This document shows positions 18,684-26,994 of a stretch of DNA of 64,000 bases, piece after piece. The notes beneath the pieces were generated by a model. That model saw nothing but the letters and a program-made list of their open reading frames with translations, ran no database searches and was not told the origin of the DNA. Source of the stretch: Ruegeria sp. HKCCD7303. GTDB taxonomy: Bacteria; Pseudomonadota; Alphaproteobacteria; Rhodobacterales; Rhodobacteraceae. The translations under genes and the position numbers were made by a program. Location: the NCBI RefSeq assembly GCF_013111185.1, contig NZ_WVRE01000001.1:434001-498000 (forward strand), read 5' to 3'. How positions within the stretch are numbered: position 1 is the stretch's first letter; the number at the start of each line of letters is the position of its first letter.

Positions 18684-19460
18684 TTATGATGACAGTTTAC
18701 GTTTTCGAATATCCAGAGCAGGGATCATGCGGCCCTCATGCTGGAAACACAGATAATCCACTCCAAACGTGTCGCGGACACGATCCGTTGTCAGAACATC
18801 GTTGACAGGGCCAAACCCTGTCAGACGTGTTGATTTCATTAACGCCACATGAGTGGCAAATTCCGGGATCATGACCAGATCGTGGACGATCATGACAACC
18901 GTCACGCCCAATTCAGCGACCAAAGACAACATGTGCCCCTTGGCATCCGGGTCTAGGTGATTGGTCGGCTCGTCCAGAAACAACAGAGACGGGTTTTGAG
19001 CCAGCGCACGTGCGATATGCGCCCGTTGCCTCTCACCCCCCGATAGCTGACCCATAGGTTTGCGGGAAAGGTGCATTAAACCCGTTGTTTCCAAAACCCG
19101 GTCAAGATCTTCCCTGTGCTCAGACGCGGACTTGTCAGCCTTGATCGGAATTTGGCCAAGTGCAACATAGTCGTGCAATCGCAACCGACTATCCGGCATT
19201 TCCTGTTGGCCAACCACAGCGATCGTCCGCGCGCGTTCATGGGCCGACAAGGTGCGCAGGCTTTGACCTTTTATCTGCACATCACCCAGCGCAATACGTT
19301 CGATTCCGCAAAGCAGCTTGAGCAGCGTAGTCTTCCCAGCCCCATTCGGTCCCGCAATCGCCAGAATTGATCCTTCTTCCAAGCCAAAGGACACATCCTG
19401 AAGCAGCACATCACCGTTCAAGGCATAATATTCTAGGTTTTCGACAGCCAGGAAACTCAT
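18684..19460 (-). CDS. ABC importer ATP-binding protein, BtuD/FecE-like
   Basis: A 258-aa ATPase of an iron-chelate/cobalamin type importer. Walker A is GPNGAGKTT (about residue 36), the ABC signature is LSGGERQR (about 139) and Walker B with switch is LLFLDEPTNHLD (about 158-169). It overlaps the DUF1636 gene by four bases and precedes the binding-protein gene by 12 bases, so the four genes form one operon behind the riboswitch. Confidence 0.92.
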   Translation of the reverse strand: MSFLAVENLEYYALNGDVLLQDVSFGLEEGSILAIAGPNGAGKTTLLKLLCGIERIALGDVQIKGQSLRTLSAHERARTIAVVGQQEMPDSRLRLHDYVALGQIPIKADKSASEHREDLDRVLETTGLMHLSRKPMGQLSGGERQRAHIARALAQNPSLLFLDEPTNHLDPDAKGHMLSLVAELGVTVVMIVHDLVMIPEFATHVALMKSTRLTGFGPVNDVLTTDRVRDTFGVDYLCFQHEGRMIPALDIRKRKLSS

Positions 19461-19813
19461 GACGGCCTCTGCGATGGCAAGGCAGGCATGCGCGACAAGG
19501 TTTTGGTGAACAGTGTTAGCGGGCGGTCAGTTGCGTTTGTCCAACCATCGGAACTGAGCTGATATTGCCCGGCGAATTCCACCACTGCATCCAGATCCTG
19601 TTCCGAAACGATGTCACCAAACAAATACTGCGCCTTGCCCGGTGCCTGAAAACCGACGGTGGTTGGCCGGTCGCAGCCCGCCATGCACGCGACCTCCCGG
19701 ATTGCAAACCCTTCGGGCAGTTTTCGCGCCAATGCGCCACTCACTTGATCGGTGGACATCGCGCCTGTGCATGTCGTGCATACAAGTAGGAAATGATCTG
19801 CAGTTTTCGTCAT
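19457..19813 (-). CDS. DUF1636 putative metal-binding protein
   Basis: A 118-aa protein of the DUF1636 family, small thioredoxin-fold-like proteins with conserved cysteines. Here the motifs CTTC (about residues 12-15) and CMAGCDRP (about 43-50) could form a metal or Fe-S site. In other proteobacteria DUF1636 genes lie beside cobalt and cobalamin genes, in agreement with the riboswitch and importer here. Its role is unknown; cobalt handling or reduction is an inference. I choose the ATG at 19813 over a GTG nine bases upstream. It overlaps the ATPase gene by four bases. Confidence 0.82.
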   Translation of the reverse strand: MTKTADHFLLVCTTCTGAMSTDQVSGALARKLPEGFAIREVACMAGCDRPTTVGFQAPGKAQYLFGDIVSEQDLDAVVEFAGQYQLSSDGWTNATDRPLTLFTKTLSRMPALPSQRPS

Positions 19814-19933
19814 TGTGCGCACCGGTTACCGCTGATCAAACTACAATACAATGTTATAACATTACTATTTTGAGAATCGCGATCTTTTCGCGAGGCCACA
19901 GCACAATAGGTATTGGGGTTGAGGATAAAGCTA

Positions 19934-20020
19934 TCAGTCACCTGTTGCATTGTCCGCTCTGCTTGAAACCAAGCGCGGACAGAAGGTGCCAAAAATGGAA
20001 ACACGCGAAAACCGTGCCAT
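19934..20020 (-). CDS. Possible 28-codon leader ORF after the riboswitch
   Basis: Between the riboswitch and the DUF1636 gene there is a short ORF starting at an ATG with an excellent AAGGAGG Shine-Dalgarno five bases upstream (20026-20032) and ending in tandem TGA TAG stops. The peptide (MARFSRVSIFGTFC...) is basic, has one cysteine and matches nothing I know. It may be a leader peptide whose translation is switched by the riboswitch, the remains of a lost first gene, or chance. The strength of the ribosome-binding site, stronger than that of the DUF1636 gene, is the only positive evidence. Confidence 0.35.
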   Translation of the reverse strand: MARFSRVSIFGTFCPRLVSSRADNATGD

Positions 20021-20061
20021 CAAAGCCTCCTTCCAGGACGCCCCGCCCCGGGTTGGTTAAA

Positions 20062-20240
20062 CATCGGATGGCAGGTCTCCTGACTTGCGGGTCAAAGCTT
20101 GGCCCACCTTCCCAACCCTTTCGGGGTCAGTGGCGCAGTGGCGTCGCTCTCCGCTTACAGTTGCGGGGGCAGTCACGGACTTGGCGCAATACAGCGCCGC
20201 ACCGTATTCCCATTTTCATCCCTTTCGGAACCATCCAACT
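20062..20240 (-). ncRNA. Cobalamin (B12) riboswitch
   Basis: Read on the minus strand this segment has the conserved blocks of the cobalamin riboswitch in order: GGGAATACGGTGCGG, the core TGCCCCCGCAACTGTAAGCGG, GCCACTG, GGGAAGG, and the 3' block GTCAGGAGACCTGCC. A closing P1 stem pairs GGATGG (20231-20236) with CCATCC (20066-20071). It lies upstream of the DUF1636-ABC importer operon and would lower expression when adenosylcobalamin is abundant. Whether control is transcriptional or translational is not clear; no terminator hairpin with U-tract is evident immediately after it. Confidence 0.95.
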
Positions 20241-20270
20241 CAGCTAGGCTGGCGGTGCTGGACTTGTCAA
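20241..20270 (-). promoter_or_regulatory. Candidate promoter of the B12 riboswitch operon
   Basis: On the minus strand TTGACA (20270-20265) is a perfect -35 element. An 18-base spacer leads to TAGCTG (20246-20241), a poor -10, placing the transcription start just before the riboswitch P1 stem. Position is convincing, the -10 is not. Confidence 0.4.
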
Positions 20271-20349
20271 GAAGGAGAAGCAGTCGAGCCGATCCAAAAC
20301 ATCTGGGCGCGGCTCACATTCACGTTGGCCGGTTCTAGCCTGGTTGATA

Positions 20350-21015
20350 TCAATAGTCGGAAACCAACAAGAAGTCCGGCGCAGCGTCTTCTTCGATCTG
20401 TGAAAACCGAGGGATGGAATCTTCGAAGACATTATCCGTACGGTCATCATTCACAGTCGAAACCTCTCCAATAAGGCAATCGCCGTGTTCTGCCCAGAAT
20501 GCGTGCCAGACACCCGGCATAAGGGTCACGCTTTGCCCCGGTTTCAGCCGCAAATGCTCACCTGGTTGCAACGTAACAGGGCAGGCATCGCTGGGTACCG
20601 TCACTGGCGTGTTCCGGTCGATGCCCCCGTCAGGGTCAGATGCGTAAATCTCCAGCACCAGATCACCCCCGCCGCGATTGATGATGTCCTCGGCCTTTAC
20701 GATGTGACGATGCATCGGAGACAGTTGTTTATCTTTCGAGATCAGCAATTTTTCCGCATACAACATCCCGCGACCTGATTTCAGATCATTCACCTCACCA
20801 TTGCGCAGAGTGAAGAGGAACAGGCCGAGTTCGTCAAACCGACCCTGAGCGTAATCGGTGATGTCCCAGCCCAGCCCCCGACTGCGGATCGTTTCAGCTA
20901 CAGGACTTCGCATCTGATCGGGCGACCAATCGGCAAAAGGTGGTAACACGGCTCCAAAGGATTGTATGAAAGCCTGCGCTTCGGACTTGATGCGGTTAAT
21001 TTCGGATCGTTTCAT
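20350..21015 (-). CDS. D-lyxose/D-mannose isomerase-like cupin protein
   Basis: A ~221-aa cupin-fold protein resembling the D-lyxose ketol-isomerase family. Family members interconvert D-lyxose and D-xylulose and several also act on D-mannose/D-fructose. Metal-ligand candidates are in SPMHRHIVKAEDIINRGGG (HxH...E) and MPGVWHAFW. The ATG at 21015 has GGAAA upstream and is preferred to an in-frame TTG at 21027. It is the last gene of a minus-strand operon after a PfkB kinase and the GH1-glucokinase fusion, so mannose/fructose conversion feeding the kinase is an attractive but unproven role. Confidence 0.75.
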   Translation of the reverse strand: MKRSEINRIKSEAQAFIQSFGAVLPPFADWSPDQMRSPVAETIRSRGLGWDITDYAQGRFDELGLFLFTLRNGEVNDLKSGRGMLYAEKLLISKDKQLSPMHRHIVKAEDIINRGGGDLVLEIYASDPDGGIDRNTPVTVPSDACPVTLQPGEHLRLKPGQSVTLMPGVWHAFWAEHGDCLIGEVSTVNDDRTDNVFEDSIPRFSQIEEDAAPDFLLVSDY

Positions 21016-21030
21016 TGGTTTTTCCAAGAA

Positions 21031-21957
21031 TTAAAGCTCATGCGCCCAGGGCGGCTCGGCCCCGGCACGGGATACGGTTACAGCGGCGACTTCGGCTCCC
21101 AGTTCCATGGCCGCGCGCAACGCTTCTGGGGTCAGGTTTCGCACGCCTTGTTTGGTCAGTTTCTCAGCACGGCTGAGTGCGGTGAGCACACCAGCATTGA
21201 ACGTATCGCCGGCACCGATCGTGTCTACGACCTGCACCTGTTTCACCGGCACCGAAACCTTTGATCCATCTGCCAGATACCCATGTGCGCCATCACCGCC
21301 CCGGGTCACTATCAGCGCCGTTGGCCCGGCCTGCAACAACAACGCGGCTTTCGCCGACTCGGGCTCGGTACCGGGAATGATCCAGTCCAGATCCTCGTCG
21401 GAAACTTTGACGATATCGGATTGCGCGATCATGTGGTTCAGGCGTGTTCGGAACCGGGCCTGATCCTCGATGAAGCCCGGACGGATGTTCGGATCCAGCA
21501 TCACCGCACGTTCGCCACCATGACGCTTCAACAATGACGCGTAGGCATCCGCGCAGGGCTCACACGCCACACTAATACCCCCTAGATACAAAGCAGAGAC
21601 TGCTGGAAGCTGATCTGGCATATCTTCCGGCGTCAACATACGCCCAGCCGTGTTTTCATCGACAAAGCTGTAGGTTGCGTGCCCATCTTGAAGTTGAACA
21701 AAGGCAAGTGTGCTGGGGCGATCCGAGACGATCACATGCGATGTATCAACGTGACTGGCGTTTAATGCGGTGATCAACTGCTGGCCGAACATGTCCGTTG
21801 AAATGCCCGTCAGCATCCCCACAGATACGCCTAGACGCCCCATGGCGACTGCTGTATTCAGGATCGCCCCACCGGTATGCGGAACAAAGCCGTGCGTACC
21901 GGAAACTGTCGGCTCGGCGATCATATCAATCAGGGCTTCCCCGCAGCACAAGATCAT
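21031..21957 (-). CDS. PfkB-family carbohydrate kinase, probable fructokinase
   Basis: A 308-aa ribokinase-fold sugar kinase. The N-terminal GEALIDMI with a following GGAILNTAVAMGRLG is typical of fructokinases, and the C-terminal DTIGAGDTFNAG carries the catalytic aspartate and anion hole. In this operon, next to alpha-glucoside genes able to release fructose from sucrose, fructose 6-phosphate formation is the likely reaction. 2-keto-3-deoxygluconate kinase is the main alternative within the family. Cytoplasmic. Confidence 0.83.
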   Translation of the reverse strand: MILCCGEALIDMIAEPTVSGTHGFVPHTGGAILNTAVAMGRLGVSVGMLTGISTDMFGQQLITALNASHVDTSHVIVSDRPSTLAFVQLQDGHATYSFVDENTAGRMLTPEDMPDQLPAVSALYLGGISVACEPCADAYASLLKRHGGERAVMLDPNIRPGFIEDQARFRTRLNHMIAQSDIVKVSDEDLDWIIPGTEPESAKAALLLQAGPTALIVTRGGDGAHGYLADGSKVSVPVKQVQVVDTIGAGDTFNAGVLTALSRAEKLTKQGVRNLTPEALRAAMELGAEVAAVTVSRAGAEPPWAHEL

Positions 21958-21996
21958 TCGACAGTCCTTTCCTGGAGTTCCTGAGGGGTACGTCGC

Positions 21997-24324
21997 TTAA
22001 CGCTTGAGCGCGTTCTTGCAAAAGTTATTTGCACCTATGATGCCAAATTCGGCTTGTTCTGAGACGTATAGGTTCAATGACTTTCGCAACTCACTAAAAC
22101 GTCCACCGCCGTTGAACGCGTCCTTGAAGTCCTGATCAAAGAGCCAGCGGTTTTTCTCGGCGACGCCGCCCACAAGAAATACCCCACCGGCAGGCATCAG
22201 AGTAACTGCCATGTCGCCCATAAGTGCGCCCAGATGCGTGGTGAACATCTGCGCTGTTTTGACTGCGATGGGGTCCGAGGCATCGCGGGCTTCGGCCAAA
22301 ATCTCTTTGGCAGAGCGCAATGAAGGCTGTGCGTTTCCAGCCGCCAATCCAACGGCTTGATACAGGATGGGCAAGCCCGTTCCGCTGAGGAACATTTCCG
22401 CTTCCAGAGCCAGGCTGTTCCCGAAAAAGCATTCAGGTGCAATTCGGCGGGCTGCTTCAAAGATCTCTACCTCGTCGCGGTGACGCGGATACAGTCCCAC
22501 GTGGCCGCCTTCGCCGGAAACCGTGTGATAATGCCCTTCAGAAAACAACAAAGCTCCGACACCAAGCCCAGTGCCGGGGCCAACCACCAAACGCGTGCCC
22601 ACAGGCGGTTTCGCCTGACCTTGCAAAACCGAAACTTCGTTCTGTTTGACGTCAGCAACTGACCAAGCTGCCGCTGTGAAGTCATTAATAACAAAAGTAT
22701 GCTCCGCCCCGGTCGCCTGCGCCAGTTCAACCTCGGACAAGTCCAGATTAGCGTTTGTAAGACGGATGACTCCGTTTCTTACAGGACCAGCCCCAGCAGC
22801 AACGACCGCCTGAGGATTTGTGCCAACCTCATCTCGCAGAGAGTGAAATGCGTTCAGCAGATCGTCCAATGTGCCCGTAGGGTGCTTGCGCAGGTCCGTT
22901 AGCTCGCCATTTGTCACAACGCCAAGACGGGTGTTTGTTCCGCCAATGTCTGCAACCAAATTCCAGTGTTCATGCACAGAACCAGATGGTTGCGCTAACG
23001 GAAGAGAGACGTTCTGCCCCTCTGAAAGGGCGGATTTCAGCGCCGCGAACGACGCTTTGGGCGTTCTTTCCAGAGTTTCAAAATCCACGTCCACCAGTCC
23101 AAACCTTTTCTCGTACCCGAAGGCCCATTCGTAATTGTCCAGCAGAGACCAGACAAAATAGCCTTTAACCGGAACACCTTGTGCCAAAGCGTCCAGCACG
23201 GCTGCAAGGTGTGTATCAAGATATTCGATACGGTCCTCATCCCGCACGCGCTCTGCGCTCGCCATTCCGTTTTCGGTGATATAGATTGGTAGCCCGCCCG
23301 TATAGTCCTTCTGTGCTCGAATAAGAAATCGGGTCAGGGCGGAAGGGTCAATTTCCCACCCCATCTGCGTTTTTGGCAGTGGTCCGGGAACATCGGTCAA
23401 ACTGGGCCACGCGGTATCGCTCGGGGCAATCAACTTTCGGGTGTAGTAGTTCAACCCGCACCAATCGACCTGAGTCCCAATCGTTTCAAAATCGTCCTGC
23501 CAACCAGATGGCAAGTGTGGCTCAAGCCCATCCAACACCAGTTTGGGGTACTGTTTCTTGAAGACGCCACCAAGAAAGAACCGATTGTAAATCGCATCAT
23601 ACCGGTCCGCAGCAAGCCGCGCCTCGACGCTGTCATCGGCCGGGTCTGCCCATTCGAGGTTGAACACCGCGCCCAGATTGCTCATCCCAAGACTACGCAT
23701 GGCCTGAATGGCGCGACCATGCGCCAGCAAAACGTGATGCATCGCGCGGGCCGTTGCGCGGATGTCGCGCAGGCCCGGGGCGTGATGACCTTCGAAATGG
23801 CTTAGCCAGCTGACACACCATGGCTCGTTGATCGGTGCGGCACTGTACATCCTGTCCCCGATGCGGCCCATGATGACCTCGGTGAAGTCTGCAAACCATC
23901 CTGCAATGTCGCGATTGCGCCACCCCCCCTGGTCCGCCAGGGCCGAGGGCAGCTCCCAATGATACAAGGTTACGCAGGGCCGTATTCCGCGTTCCAGCAA
24001 CGCGTCGGCAAGTCGATCATAGTAATCCAAACCGGCCTGATTTACCTGCCCGCGACCTTCCGGCATCACCCGCGCCCAACTGGTTGAGAACCGATAGCAG
24101 TCAAACCCCGCCTCGCGCACCAGATCGAAATCCTGTTCGAACCGGTTCAAATGATCACAGGCGAGATCGCCATTTTCTCCACGAACCACGTTTCCAGGTG
24201 AGGCCGCAAACGTATCCCAGTGTGTTTGCCCGGCACCACCCTGTGCATGCCCTTCGATCTGATAAGCTGAGGTTGCGACCCCGAAAAGGAAGTCTTTTGG
24301 GAAGTCAGAGCGAGTGTATTTCAT
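21997..24324 (-). CDS. Fusion of GH1 beta-glucosidase and glucokinase
   Basis: A single uninterrupted 775-aa frame joins two enzymes. Residues 1-~433 are a complete family-1 beta-glucosidase: TLYHWELP, the acid/base glutamate in INEPW (Glu167), NYYTR and the nucleophile in YITENGM (Glu351). Residues ~456-775 are a complete bacterial Glk-type glucokinase: ADIGGTNTR (phosphate loop), VINDFTAAAW with the catalytic aspartate (Asp548), GPGTGLGVG and the SGEGGHVG histidine region. A ~22-residue linker rich in Ser, Pro and Gln lies between, with no internal start. No signal peptide, so it acts in the cytoplasm, hydrolysing imported beta-glucosides and phosphorylating glucose with ATP. Follows aglR by six bases. 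Confidence 0.92.
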   Translation of the reverse strand: MKYTRSDFPKDFLFGVATSAYQIEGHAQGGAGQTHWDTFAASPGNVVRGENGDLACDHLNRFEQDFDLVREAGFDCYRFSTSWARVMPEGRGQVNQAGLDYYDRLADALLERGIRPCVTLYHWELPSALADQGGWRNRDIAGWFADFTEVIMGRIGDRMYSAAPINEPWCVSWLSHFEGHHAPGLRDIRATARAMHHVLLAHGRAIQAMRSLGMSNLGAVFNLEWADPADDSVEARLAADRYDAIYNRFFLGGVFKKQYPKLVLDGLEPHLPSGWQDDFETIGTQVDWCGLNYYTRKLIAPSDTAWPSLTDVPGPLPKTQMGWEIDPSALTRFLIRAQKDYTGGLPIYITENGMASAERVRDEDRIEYLDTHLAAVLDALAQGVPVKGYFVWSLLDNYEWAFGYEKRFGLVDVDFETLERTPKASFAALKSALSEGQNVSLPLAQPSGSVHEHWNLVADIGGTNTRLGVVTNGELTDLRKHPTGTLDDLLNAFHSLRDEVGTNPQAVVAAGAGPVRNGVIRLTNANLDLSEVELAQATGAEHTFVINDFTAAAWSVADVKQNEVSVLQGQAKPPVGTRLVVGPGTGLGVGALLFSEGHYHTVSGEGGHVGLYPRHRDEVEIFEAARRIAPECFFGNSLALEAEMFLSGTGLPILYQAVGLAAGNAQPSLRSAKEILAEARDASDPIAVKTAQMFTTHLGALMGDMAVTLMPAGGVFLVGGVAEKNRWLFDQDFKDAFNGGGRFSELRKSLNLYVSEQAEFGIIGANNFCKNALKR

Positions 24325-24330
24325 TCTTTG

Positions 24331-25362
24331 TTACGTCCTGTTGGGCACAGGGCCAGTTGAGCGTCCGACAACCAGTTCAGCCTCCAGCAATTTGGATTTG
24401 GCCGCATCATCGGGGAACTTGATCCGTTCAATTAACATCTCTGCCGCCATTTCCCCGGCGTGACGGACGGATGATCGGGTTGCAGTGAAAATAGGAACGT
24501 CTTGACCGTTCTTCAGATAAGACAAGTCGTCGTCATGCGCTATGACCGAAACATCGCGCCCCATCTTCAAGCCCGCTTCATCCAAGGCACGCCTTACTCC
24601 TATGGCGGAAATCATCGAGGACGCCAATATGGCGGTTGGCGGATTCTCAAGCTGCAACATACCTCGCGATTCGTGATGGCCATACACTTCCGTCATCTCT
24701 GCGCTGCGCATCAGTTCGGGATCGGCGGCAAGGCCAGCTTGCTTGAGCGCTTCCAGATACCCGGCGCGTCGGCGCTGTGCGAAATCCATATCTTCCAGGC
24801 CATTGATCAAGGCGATCCGGCGATGACCCAAATCAATCAAAAACCGCGTCGCCCGTAGAAACGAGCTTTTGTTGTTCACGTCGATCCAGTCGTAAGGCGT
24901 ATCTACGCCAGTCGAACGCCCATGCACGATGAACGGCACGCCCATGCGTTTCAGAACAGCGATCCGAGGCTCATTTACTTTCGGCCCCTGCAGGACAACG
25001 CCATCGACCGCACCCCGCTGAAAAAGACTGCGATAGGCTTCTTCGATCGAAGTGTCGTCGGCGTTGGTAAACATCAAGTCGTAGCCATATTCCGCATATT
25101 TCCGCGCGGCACCGGCAACAAAGTCGCCAAAGATGGGGTTCACCATTTCATGCTGCGACGAACTGGGGATCACATGACCGATGACCATGGATCGCCCTGT
25201 CGCCAGCCCTTTCGCCCGGCTGTTGGGGCGATATCCATGTTTTTGCGCGGCGGCTTGCACACGTACACGCGTTCCTTCACTGACCTCCGGATATCCGTTC
25301 AGCGCGCGGCTCACCGTTGTTTGCGAAAGGCCCAGGATTTCCGAGAGCTGCTTCAGGTTCAT
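24331..25362 (-). CDS. aglR: LacI-family regulator of the alpha-glucoside cluster (AglR-like)
   Basis: A ~343-aa LacI/GalR repressor. The DNA-binding domain is at the extreme N-terminus (LKQLSEILGLSQTTVSRALNGYPEVS, hinge after residue 45), followed by a ribose-binding-like sugar sensor. I choose the ATG at 25362, which puts the helix-turn-helix at the usual position; an in-frame TTG 51 bases upstream is possible. It is divergent from aglE and leads the minus-strand operon with the fusion, kinase and isomerase genes. Palindromes in the divergent gap are likely operators. The inducer would be an alpha-glucoside or glucose derivative (inference from rhizobial agl systems). Confidence 0.85.
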   Translation of the reverse strand: MNLKQLSEILGLSQTTVSRALNGYPEVSEGTRVRVQAAAQKHGYRPNSRAKGLATGRSMVIGHVIPSSSQHEMVNPIFGDFVAGAARKYAEYGYDLMFTNADDTSIEEAYRSLFQRGAVDGVVLQGPKVNEPRIAVLKRMGVPFIVHGRSTGVDTPYDWIDVNNKSSFLRATRFLIDLGHRRIALINGLEDMDFAQRRRAGYLEALKQAGLAADPELMRSAEMTEVYGHHESRGMLQLENPPTAILASSMISAIGVRRALDEAGLKMGRDVSVIAHDDDLSYLKNGQDVPIFTATRSSVRHAGEMAAEMLIERIKFPDDAAKSKLLEAELVVGRSTGPVPNRT

Positions 25363-25500
25363 TTTGCTATTCAAAGCGCCTTCAATTATCTGCAACATTT
25401 GTTGTGTGGCCAATTTGAGCGCCCGTCAACTTGTTTTACCGTTATAGCCAAATTTATTAATATTTTCAGCATAAGGCAGCAAATGATTGACAGAATGAAA

Positions 25501-25517
25501 GTGTTAGCGGATAACAC
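25501..25517. promoter_or_regulatory. Inverted repeat in the aglR-aglE gap
   Basis: GTGTTA and TAACAC form a perfect inverted repeat around GCGGA, 63 bases before the aglE start. Size and position suit a LacI-family operator or another regulator's site in the aglE promoter region. Confidence 0.45.
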
Positions 25518-25525
25518 GTTGCATC

Positions 25526-25537
25526 CAAAGCGCTTTG
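25526..25537. promoter_or_regulatory. Candidate LacI/AglR operator
   Basis: CAAAGCGCTTTG is a perfect 12-base palindrome with the central CG typical of LacI-family operators. A degenerate copy (TTCAAAGCGCCTTCAA) lies at about 25370-25385 in front of the aglR start, which suggests that one regulator controls both divergent operons. Confidence 0.6.
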
Positions 25538-25580
25538 AAAGTGAGTCTTTAAGCGCGTGAAAATTCGGGAGGAGGATTAG

Positions 25581-26939
25581 ATGAAACACTCGCTTTATGC
25601 AGGTGCGGCGATGTTCGCCCTGATGGCTGGGTCGGTTCAGGCGGAGGGTGAGTTGATCCACGCCGCAGGTGAAGGCAGCTTTGACTGGGACGGGTTCCAG
25701 GCCTTTGCCGATGCTAACGATCTGTCCGGGGAAAGCCTGACCATCTTTGGCCCCTGGCTAGCGGGTGAGGGCAAATCCTTTGAGAACCTTGTTGCGTATT
25801 TCGACGAAGCAACAGGCGCAAACTCCAGCTACGTAGGTTCAGATTCGCTTGAGCAACAAATCCTCATTGATGCAGCGGCGGGCTCGGCGCCGAACCTGAC
25901 AGTGTTTCCACAGCCTGGTCTGGCGGCAAACCTTGCGAAGCAGGGGTACCTGACGCCACTTGCGGATGGGTCTGCTGACTGGATCAAAGATAACTTTGCT
26001 GCAGGTCAGTCCTGGGTCGATCTGGGCACGTTCGAGAATGATCAAGGCGCTGCCGAGTTCTATGGCTTTTTCTTCAACGTAAACGTCAAGTCTCTGGTTT
26101 GGTACATCCCCGAGAACTTTGAAGATTTTGGATACGAAGTACCGGAGACCATGGAAGAGTTCAAAGCTCTGATGGACCAGATGGTCGAAGATGGCGAAAC
26201 CCCATTATGCGTTGGTCTGGCTTCAGGAGGCGCAACCGGTTGGCCTGCGACTGACTGGGTAGAAGACCTGATGCTGCGCACTCAGCCACCGGAAGTTTAT
26301 GACCAGTGGGTGTCGAATGAGATGAAGTTTGACGATCCTCGGGTGATCGCCGCAATTGAGGAATATGGCAGCTTTACCCGCAACGACGACTATGTTGTCG
26401 GGGATGCAGACGACACTGCCGCGATTGACTTCCGCGACAGCCCCAAGGGTTTGTTCGACAGCCCCCCGGCCTGCATGATGCACCGCCAAGCGTCGTTTAT
26501 TCCGGCGTACTTCCCTGAGGGCACCGAATTGGGCGTTGATGCTGATTTCTTCTATTTCCCGGCTTATGCCGAAAAGGATCTGGGTACTCCGGTACTTGGG
26601 GCGGGGACGCTGTTTACAGTCACCAACCCAAACCCTGCCGCCGAAGCGTTCATGGAGTTCCTAAAGACACCCTTTGCGCATGAGATCATGATGTCACAAG
26701 ACGGCTTCCTGACACCGCATCTTGGTGCGAACCCCGAAAACTATTCCAACGACACCCAGCGCGGGCAGGGTGAAATCCTGACCAATGCCACCACCTTCCG
26801 CTTTGACGGGTCTGACCTGATGCCAGGTGCCGTTGGTGCCGGTACCTTCTGGACCGGGATGGTAGATTATTCATCGGGTGCAAAAGACGCAGCCACCGTG
26901 GCCGGCGAAATCCAGTCGTCCTGGGACGCAGCCAAGTGA
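25581..26939 (+). CDS. aglE: Alpha-glucoside ABC transporter solute-binding protein AglE
   Basis: A 452-aa periplasmic binding protein with an N-terminal signal peptide (hydrophobic to about residue 20, GSVQA cleavage). It resembles AglE of the Sinorhizobium agl system, which captures sucrose, maltose and trehalose. A strong GGGAGGAGG site precedes the ATG. It is the first gene of aglEFGAK and would be made in excess over the membrane parts. The ligand specificity is inferred from the following alpha-glucosidase. Confidence 0.9.
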   Translation: MKHSLYAGAAMFALMAGSVQAEGELIHAAGEGSFDWDGFQAFADANDLSGESLTIFGPWLAGEGKSFENLVAYFDEATGANSSYVGSDSLEQQILIDAAAGSAPNLTVFPQPGLAANLAKQGYLTPLADGSADWIKDNFAAGQSWVDLGTFENDQGAAEFYGFFFNVNVKSLVWYIPENFEDFGYEVPETMEEFKALMDQMVEDGETPLCVGLASGGATGWPATDWVEDLMLRTQPPEVYDQWVSNEMKFDDPRVIAAIEEYGSFTRNDDYVVGDADDTAAIDFRDSPKGLFDSPPACMMHRQASFIPAYFPEGTELGVDADFFYFPAYAEKDLGTPVLGAGTLFTVTNPNPAAEAFMEFLKTPFAHEIMMSQDGFLTPHLGANPENYSNDTQRGQGEILTNATTFRFDGSDLMPGAVGAGTFWTGMVDYSSGAKDAATVAGEIQSSWDAAK

Positions 26940-26994
26940 TCAACCGCTGGGGCGGTCTTAGGATCGCCCTGCTTGCCAAACGGATGAGCGCACC

